A stretch of DNA of 31,811 nt from Ophiocordyceps camponoti-saundersi (nom. inval.) (lineage: Eukaryota; Ascomycota; Sordariomycetes; Hypocreales; Ophiocordycipitaceae), in NCBI GenBank assembly GCA_003339415.1, contig PDHQ01000361.1:1-31811 (forward strand), written 5' to 3'. This document shows positions 24,636 through 31,811 of this stretch, in pieces. The notes beneath the pieces were generated by a model, which was not told the DNA's origin, ran no database searches, and worked only from the letters and a program-made list of their open reading frames with translations. How positions within the stretch are numbered: the first letter of the stretch is position 1; each line of letters opens with the position of its first letter. The translations under genes were made by a program, and so were the position numbers.

Positions 24636-24960
24636 TGTTAAACTAATAGATTAGCCTTACGATTAAATAATAAAGCTGCCGCTATCTAGCTTAGAGGCCT
24701 ATAGCGGAAAAATTAAATAGAATAGAATAGGAAAGATAGTTAAATAGGAAGGTAAATAAGCTCTAAAGGAAAGAGCAGTATATATAGCTATTTAGCACGC
24801 TAAAGTACGGCTTTCTTAGAAGCTCTCTATATATAATTATTATTATATATAGCTTAGTAAATAAGTATTCTTTTAACTAATCCCTTAATAAAATTATATA
24901 TTTATTTTCTTATAAACTTTTACCCTTATTTTTAACGTTAATAGATTAATTAGATTAGAT
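24636..24960 (+). repeat. Candidate 5' LTR of element B
   Basis: The segment opens with TGTTAAAC, the TG expected of an LTR start and one of the few TGs left here. It contains GC-richer blocks (GCTGCCGCTATCTAGC near 24675) and a TATATATA stretch near 24837, and is followed by AT-rich sequence before the Gag frame. The right border is a guess. No matching 3' LTR was recognised beyond the pol gene, and the sequence after the G tract at 30490 does not align with it, so this call is tentative. Confidence 0.35.
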
Positions 24961-25559
24961 CGGATCGGAATAGCTAACTCTTAAGATTAGATAGAAAAGC
25001 TTTATTAATCTTAAGCTAGCTTTAGCGGATATTAATAAACTTCGTAGTAAGAGCTATAAGTTTAGTAATTAAAATAATAAATATAAGTAATATAATACGT
25101 AATAAAAAACGGGGAGGAATATTATTAGTAGATATTAAAATATATAAAATAGTATTTTAAAGAATAAGCTAACGCCTTTCTCGTAAATAAGGAAGTAAAG
25201 TAAAAGGCTATATTATAAAAGGCATAGTTTACTATTTAATAATAAGCCGTAACTTTCCTTATAATAAAGGAAGCGAAATATACTTAGTAACTTATAGCTA
25301 TATATATAGACGCTTTTAAAGAAATATTATAAATAAACCTAGTTAAACTAACCTTCGCTAAAGCTATACCTAACTAAGCTTAAATTAACGTAGCTTTTAT
25401 AAGGTAGAAAAAACCTTAGCCTAAGTAAGATAGATTATTAAATTCTTTTTACTTTTTTATAAGTTAACTAATCTACTAATATAATATTAATAAACTTTAA
25501 GGTAAAGCTAGAAATACGGATTATATTTAAATACGAATTTTAAATTATTTTCCTAAGGA

Positions 25560-26260
25560 TAAAATATAGAAAATATTAGCTTTTTAGTAATTTAGTAGCC
25601 TTAATAAGAAGAGGCGCCCGAAGGACTTCTTCGACTACTTTTATCGAACTTTTAGTAATATTTAGGAACGAAAAAAAGCTTAAGATAAGCTCCGGACCTT
25701 AGTTTACCGTAATAAGTAGATATTTAGTAACTTTATCTTTAAATTCGAGGAGGTTTTAGTAACCGCTATTAGATTTATAAGTTAGGACGATTCCGTAAAA
25801 TTAACTTAGCTACGCGGGGCTCTCTCCCTAATATTTTAAAACCTTCTAATTACTATTAATATACTTTATAAGTACTCCCTATTTATCGATCGCTTATAAG
25901 GTTTTACTTAGTTTTTTAAATAAACCTTACGCTTCCTTAGGGCGGCTAAGAAATACTAACTTAACTTAAATAAATATATAGAAAACGCTAGGGGCGTTCC
26001 CGTAAACCCTAGTATAGGAAAAGATATAGATAAGGATATCCTAATAAATACGATAAGAGATAAGAAGAAGAAAAAGCTAAAAAGGAAGGATAGCAGCTAT
26101 AATAAAACTCTTATCTAAATACTATAAAATACCCCTTAAGCTAAGTAAATAAAAAGATTAGTGCTAAAATAATATAGGATATTAGGCCTTTATATTAAAT
26201 ATAAAATAAATATATATCTTATATATAACTATAACTTTTAACCCTTATAAAAGCTATAAT
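25560..26260 (+). pseudogene. gag relic of element B, capsid and zinc knuckle
   Basis: The frame containing 25621 reads KDFFDYFYRTFSN, then a FKFEEVLVTAIRF stretch and KLTQLRGAL-like sequence (a stop where Gln stood). This follows the retrotransposon Gag pattern of a helical capsid with F..E..... and K...L...L. After a Lys-rich linker (near 26050-26090) comes Y-x2-Y-x4-Y-x4-Y at 26191-26232. This has exactly the spacing of a CCHC zinc knuckle with all three Cys and the His turned into Tyr (TGT or TGC to TAT or TAC, CAT or CAC to TAT or TAC). Gag would form the particle and bind element RNA. Confidence 0.75.
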
Positions 26261-26449
26261 AGAAAGCTTTGGGAGATACTTATATTAACTATATAAAAAT
26301 CTTACCTTAAGTTAAGAAATATAACTCTAATAATAACTAAGGAAAAAAATAGCTTTAGGATATTATAGCGTTTTAAAGGATAAGGTAGTATAAATAAAGG
26401 AAGAGAAAAATATCCTCTATTTTAAACTATAAGCCTTACTTACTAAAAT

Positions 26450-29400
26450 TCCTATAATTTTAAATAACTTAAAACTAATAGATATATTAGTCGATAAAAG
26501 CTATAAGAGCTATTTTATAATATACCCGTAGCTAATATAAGATTTACGAATACTAATAAAAAGAATTTAAGCTTAATAAGTAAAAGGGGTAATAATAAGT
26601 AAACTAAAGGTATTAAATATCGCCTAGCTCTTACTTAAGGTAAATAGCTCTAGTTAATTAATTATAATATATATAATATTAGATTTTAATTTCCTAATTA
26701 TCCTTAGTAAGCCCTAGCTATAATATATAAAGTTTTACTTAATCTCTTACGAAGAATAAGTTTAGTATAAAGATTCGTAATAATAGGTATAGGTTACTAG
26801 TACTTACTTTTAACTAGTAAAAGAAATCTCGAACGCTATATACTTTTATAGCTTAACTTTTATTAGAGAAGTAAGGAGGAGATAGAAGGAACTACGCTAT
26901 TAAAAGAAGGACCCGGCTAAATACCTAAAAATCTAAGCGGTAAGAGTTAAAAATATAGAAAAAGCGTTATAAAATAAGATTCTTTTAATAGATAACTAAT
27001 TATAAAAACGGATCCTAATAAAATTTTATAATATATTTCCCCTTTTTCGTAAGTAAAAAATAGATAAGTTAAACTTATATAAAAAAGATATAAATTATTA
27101 TATACTGCTTAAGAAAGAAATAAATAGTAAAGAACCTTAAATCCTATTCGGTCTCCTTTATAATATATTAAGGGAGGAATTACTTATCTTTAAAAAGATA
27201 TTATAAGACCTTTTTTAGAAAAGCTTTATCTAACTTCGTAGCTTACTTATAAGTGCCTTAGTCCTTTTCGTAAGGAAACCTAGGGAAGGATTATAGTTTT
27301 ATATAGATTTCTATATACTAAACGCGATTATAGTCCTAGATAAATACCCGCTCTTTTTACTTAGTAATACCTTTTAGTTACTAGCTAAGTTTTAATAGCT
27401 TATAAAGCTAAATATTATATAAGCTTTTTATAAAGTATAAATCGCTAAAGGAGAAAAATAAAAAATAGTATTTAGGACCTAATATAGCTTTTTCGAATAA
27501 ATAGTTACCTTATTTAAACTTATAAGGGCTCCTACTACTTTTTAAAAATATATTAATAATATCCTCTAATTATATTTTAATAAGTTTTACTTAGCTTATA
27601 TTAACGATATTATTATTTACTTTAATAATACTAAGAAGAACTATCTCCGTAAAGTACGCTTAGTTCTCTATAAGCTTTAAGAATATAAGCTTTATCTAAA
27701 CCCGGATAAGTATAAATTTATAGTTAAAAAAGTAAAATACCTAGGATTTATAATATTAGTAGGAGTTAAGCTTTAAGTAGACTTAGAAAAGATTAAAATA
27801 ATCGTTAACTAGGTTACGCTAACTTCCCTTAAGGGCTTTTGCGGATTCCTAAGTTTTACTAACTTTTACTAATTTTTTATTATAGATTTTACTAAGGTAG
27901 TAAAACTATTAATAAACTTAATAAAAAAAGGGGTTAAGTTCGTTTAAGGCTTAGATTAAAAGTAAGCTTTCTAGGAAATTAAAAATTTATTTATAAGAGC
28001 CCCTTTACTAATAGAATAAAACTTCGGGGACCTTATATTATTAAAAGCGGATATTAGCGCCTATACTATAAGAGGTTATTTTTACTAAAAATAAGATAGA
28101 TAAAAATAACCGGTAGCGTTCTTTTTCGTAAAAATAAACGCGGCCGAATATAACTATCTTATATACGATAAAGAGATATTAGTAATTATTAAATACTTAG
28201 AATAATAGTATACTAAACTATATAATTATAATAACTTCGATATTATTATTAATTATAAAAACTTAAAATATTTTATAACTTACCGGTACCTTTTAAAACG
28301 ATAAGCGTATTAGGCTAAGTACTTATTATAATTTAACTTTAAGATTTATTATTAACTTAGTAAATAAGCTATAATCTTAGACGCCTTTTCCCGTAAAGAT
28401 TAAGATAAACCCTTAACTACGGAGAAGGAAAACGCCTATTTTATTTAAATAATTCTTAAAAAAGCCTTATAATTTTACCTATAAGCTATAATAATTAATA
28501 CTTTAGGAGACTTTATTAATATCTCGGAGGAAAAGAAAGGAGATAATAAATAATAAAATATAAGTATAGCTATAGAAAACGCGATAAATTCGTAAGATAA
28601 CGCTTTACTAGAAACCTAAGTCTTCTCTAATAATAAGCTTTAGGAATTTTAGAATAGGATAATATTATAAAACTTAGTCTTCTAGGAAATATATTAAGCT
28701 ATAATATAAGGAGACTACTCTCTTTCTTTAAAATAATAGCTTAAGGTTTAAATTATAGATTACTATATTAATGCTAAAAAAAGACTATATTTCCGTAATA
28801 AGCTTTAAGTTCTAAGAGCTCTAGTTACTATAACGGAGAACTCTAAAAAGGCACTAGCCTCCCCGCTTAATATATTACGAAATCGTCTTATTTAGATAAT
28901 TTATAATTTAGCCTTAGTTAGTTACCTTAAAAGGGAAGGTATAGTAGCCCTAATAACCCGCGACTTCTTCTAGCTATTTTAATAATAATATATTCGTTAA
29001 TTTCTTAAAGATTATAATACTTACGGTAAAATTAAGGCTTAGAAATAATACTAAGCTACTTTTCTTAAATTATTACTTACTTTAAATTAGTTTTACTAAT
29101 ATATATAAATAAACTTTATAATAAACTTCTCGCTTATAGAACGCGGAAATAAGCACTTATAAATAATTAAAAACTAACTAAGTAAGGAGATTCTACTTAA
29201 GCTAATACTTTTAATAAACGCTCCGCTTTATATAAAGCAGTTTCTCTAATATTTTATATAATTTTACTAATAGCTAAGCACTATTATAAGTAATAAAGGA
29301 ATAAACTAAATAAGTAAGTTCTAAAATTATCTTTACTAACTTTATAAGATTAACTAAATACTTAGTATAGCTTATTATCTATAAACTAATAAAGGATATA

Positions 29401-30180
29401 AGAGAGTTAATTAAGATATATAAGCTTACCTTTAAGCGGTAGTTTTCTATAACTAAGATAACTAAGATAAATAGCTTCTTATAGCTTAGCTTACGCTAAA
29501 TAGTAAAGTTTACTTAGCTATAAGAATAACGCTATTTTTTATAATTTATAAGTTTTAAGCTCCTATAATAATACTATTAAACTTAAATATTCCGTAAATA
29601 TTAATAAGGAATCTTAAAAGCTAGGCTAAGGATTTCGTAAAATAATTATAGTAAGTAATAAACTTTTATTAAGCTACTAATACCTTATCCTTATAAACCT
29701 AGGAGTTTTAAGCTAATAAAAATTAACGAGCGGCCGAATATTTTAAGGTTAGCGATAAAGTCTAGCTTAATTTATATAATTTCCCTAGCGTATAATTAAA
29801 AAAAAAGCTTAATTAAAAAAACGCTAAGTTTATAATAGTATAAGTTATTAACCTTTCCCTTATTAAACTCGTAAGATTACTAATAAGAGTTTATAATTAC
29901 TTTAATATAAATTTACTAAAAAAGGTAGCCTTAAACCCTTTACTTAGGTAAGAAATTACTAATTTATAGCTACTTATAATACTAATTAATAAAGAGGAAG
30001 AATAAGAAATTAAAAAAATAGCCTTAGCTAGATAAAAGAAAGTAAGTAAGGGTAAGAGATAGGAGGTTTTTATTAAATAGAAAAATTATTAAGATCTAAT
30101 ATAAAAACTTTTAGTAGAACTTAAAAGTATTATTACTCTTAATCGCTTTAAGGCTTTATATAAACTAGCTACGTATAACG
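26450..30180 (+). pseudogene. pol relic of element B, PR-RT-RH-IN-chromodomain in one frame
   Basis: One reading frame, −1 relative to gag, carries all the domains. The protease box is at about 26487 (ILVDKSYKSYF, family LVDSG). RT starts near 27120 (FGLLYNILREELL) and includes ALVLFVRKP and the YIND box at 27597-27608 (family YIDD). RNase H shows ADISAY at 28047, YDKEILVIIK near 28160, INYKNLKYF, and DAFSR at 28380. The H2C2-like zinc region (LITRDFF near 28960) and the integrase core follow. In the core, the first Asp is Asn at 29112, the second is Asn at 29292 and the Glu is Lys at 29400. KVxLNLYN near 29757 marks the GPY/F module and 30012-30170 the chromodomain. Damage is almost entirely stops in place of Gln or Trp; every checkpoint I tested lies in the same frame. 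Confidence 0.85.
30012..30170 (+). pseudogene. Chromodomain relic at the end of element B pol
   Basis: The pol frame ends with IKKIALAR, then KKVSKGKR, then EVFIK.KNY, an aromatic-to-stop change, and a final helix ending NRF. This follows the chromodomain pattern, including a small KWKGY-type core whose Trp reads as a stop. It is nested within the pol relic and is listed separately because it identifies the element as a chromovirus. Confidence 0.65.
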
Positions 30181-30261
30181 ATAAGTAAGTTATTAGGAAA
30201 TATATAGTAAAATAGCTAGTAGAGAATTTATATTAAAAAGCGCACTCTTAGGCGCGGAAAA

Positions 30262-30275
30262 CCCCCCCCCCCCCC
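30262..30275. repeat. C14 homopolymer
   Basis: A run of fourteen C lies in otherwise AT-rich DNA, about 80 bases beyond the chromodomain and 205 bases before the GAGGGGGGG tract at 30482-30490. Such a run is immune to RIP because it has no CA inside it. Its exact length may be affected by sequencing error. Confidence 0.9.
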
Positions 30276-30481
30276 TTACGATATTTAATAACGCTACTTC
30301 TTCGTAGATAATAACTCCTTAGCTAGGTAATAGCGGTAGCGCGATAGCGTTAGGGTTATTAGATTAGCGGTAATAGCGATAAATATAGTAACGGCGGTAA
30401 TAGCGGCGTTACGCTTTAAAGTAGTAACTCTTTCCTTTAATATTAAGGTATTAGCTAACCCCCCGGAGCTTAAAAGCTTAC

Positions 30482-30490
30482 GAGGGGGGG
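30482..30490 (+). other. Possible polypurine tract of element B
   Basis: GAGGGGGGG immediately followed by TAATATTA. In Ty3/gypsy elements a purine tract primes plus-strand DNA synthesis directly before the 3' LTR, which usually begins TG (TA after RIP). The position after the chromodomain fits, but the following sequence does not resemble the candidate 5' LTR at 24636. Confidence 0.35.
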
Positions 30491-31657
30491 TAATATTAAA
30501 AATAGCTTAAATATACTCCTTAGATAAGACGAATTAGTTTTCCGTATTCTATATAGCGGGATTAGGAATATAAACTATATAATAAAAAGAGTACTATTAT
30601 ATATAAGCTTAAGCTTAGCTAATATTATTAAAGCTTAAGCTATTATAATTACTACTTAAAGCGCTTTATTAGCTTTTATTATTATTAGCGGATATTTAAT
30701 ATTAATAATAATATATTACGCTATATAAGCTAAAATTAAAAGCTAAGAAGCTAGCGTATAAGTTTAGTATAAAAGTATATATTTTATATAAAATATATAA
30801 GGTTTTTACTTCCCCGTACGCTTTAGTATTATAGCCTAGTTACGATACTTATATCCTTACTTAATATAGCGAAGATATAGATATTTTCGAAAAGCCTTTT
30901 TATTACTATTATTATTTTCCTTATCCTCGCCTTTATTATTATTTTTATTATCGATAGGGCTAGTAGCGGGGGCGGGAGGAGGAGGAGGAGAGGAAGCGGG
31001 AGTAGGGGCGGCGACGGCTACGGTAGCGAGGATAAGAATCTTAGCCCGGGACGTTTTCTTCCGCGAGATAAGCTACGGAAAATATAATATTAGTAAAAAA
31101 GCCGCTAATTAGGCTAGATAAAACTTACTATAATAAAAGGTAGAGATAGGGAAAGCTAATAAGGGGCTTAAGGCCGAGAGCTTTTTTATATAATAACTTA
31201 AGAAAAATATTTTAAATAATATATTCTTTATAATAGATAAATCGCCCTCTTAAATATAGGATCGATAAGTTTTATATAGCGAGCTATAAAATATATTAAG
31301 GGAGAGATTTATTTTAGGAGGAGAAGGAGGAATAATAAAAGAAAAAGAAAAAGCCGCTATAAAAGGCTAATATTCTTAAATAAACTATTTTACGAAAATC
31401 GGAAAATTTTCCTTATATTTAAGGCCTTTATTATTACTAATAATATTATCTTCGTTAACTTCTTTATTACCGTTATCGCCCTTATCGTTTTTATTATCTT
31501 TATTAGTAATAGCGGTAGCAGTAAAGTTAGCGGTAGCGCTAGCGGCGGCGGCGATATTTTAAAAATAGTTATTATATTTACTAAGCTAAGATATCCCTAC
31601 TAATAGGAAAAATATTAGTATAATTAAACCCGTAAAATAAGTAGCGGATTTCCTTAC
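30491..31657. other. GC-patchy region with low-complexity islets, no gene assigned
   Basis: AT-rich DNA interrupted by GC-rich, CA/TG-poor islets. These are a G/A-rich tract with GGAGGAGGAGGAGG at about 30965-31000, GCGGCGACGGCTACGG just after it, and TAGCGG / GCGGCGGCGGCG words at about 31505-31555. Similar TAGCGGTAA words also occur at 30330-30410, before the G tract. On the minus strand, about 31570-31395 stays open for some 55 codons as an Ala-rich then Asn/Lys/Asp-rich stretch, and the 30965-31000 islet would read as Pro/Ser-rich. This may be a RIP-damaged low-complexity protein, but I recognise no domain. Confidence 0.45.

Positions 31658-31811
<154 letters not shown>

Larger units (their letters stand above)
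24636..30490 (+). mobile_element. Element B: RIP-killed Ty3/gypsy chromovirus with gag and pol
   Basis: All major domains of a chromovirus can be followed on the plus strand: Gag with zinc knuckle, aspartic protease, reverse transcriptase, RNase H, H2C2-type zinc region, integrase core, GPY/F-like module and chromodomain. A purine tract (GA followed by seven G, 30482-30490) downstream of the chromodomain is a possible polypurine primer site just before a 3' LTR. Protein-coding function is lost through many in-frame stops and replaced catalytic residues, nearly all in CpA/TpG context. The left end is uncertain because the LTRs were not paired. Confidence 0.8.

Noticed and set aside
30491..30800. 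3' LTR of element B directly after the G tract.
   Set aside because: Position fits, but the sequence does not align with the candidate 5' LTR at 24636, so I did not call it as an LTR.

Overview
The window looks like an AT-rich, transposon-derived block of a filamentous ascomycete (Pezizomycotina) nuclear genome. Across most of its length the dinucleotides CA and TG are almost absent, while CG, GC, CT and AG remain and TA is greatly enriched. This is the signature expected of saturating repeat-induced point mutation (RIP, CpA to TpA on either strand). Both ends are long trinucleotide arrays, (TTA)n on the left and (TAA)n on the right, so the sequence may be a whole contig that broke at microsatellites. 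Species cannot be named from this.

The only intact gene is an island of ordinary base composition at about 6970-8490. It encodes RCE1, the type II CAAX prenyl endopeptidase, on the minus strand, with an 85-bp phase-0 intron. Splicing that intron builds the catalytic GPxxEE..FR motif at the exon junction. The gene's stop codon lies almost exactly at the left edge of the non-RIP island, and its upstream region extends to about 8490. The 5' start is unresolved.

Region by region: 1-126 microsatellite; 127-1808 degenerate AT-rich DNA; 1809-2563 two tandem copies of a ~375-bp LTR-like repeat, with a third, less mutated partial copy near 24.2 kb; 2564-6969 AT desert holding one RIP-damaged tRNA gene on the minus strand (5249-5330) with a T8 terminator; 6970-8490 RCE1 island; 8490-15500 AT desert with a ~205-bp direct repeat pair at 9.4 and 11.0 kb and a cluster of short degenerate repeats at 15.55-15.9 kb; about 16.7-22.2 kb a dead Ty3/gypsy chromovirus (RT, RNase H, integrase, chromodomain), here called element A; 22.2-24.6 kb unassigned; about 24.6-30.5 kb a second dead chromovirus, element B, with Gag, protease, RT, RNase H, integrase and chromodomain all traceable; 30.5-31.6 kb GC-patchy unassigned DNA; 31658-31811 microsatellite.

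Both retroelements run on the plus strand and carry C-terminal chromodomains, which in this family direct integration to methylated-histone heterochromatin. The layout fits a heterochromatic landing zone in which repeats were silenced by RIP while the single-copy RCE1 gene escaped. I found no CRISPR, phage, operon or other prokaryotic feature, and no convincing new system beyond this arrangement.
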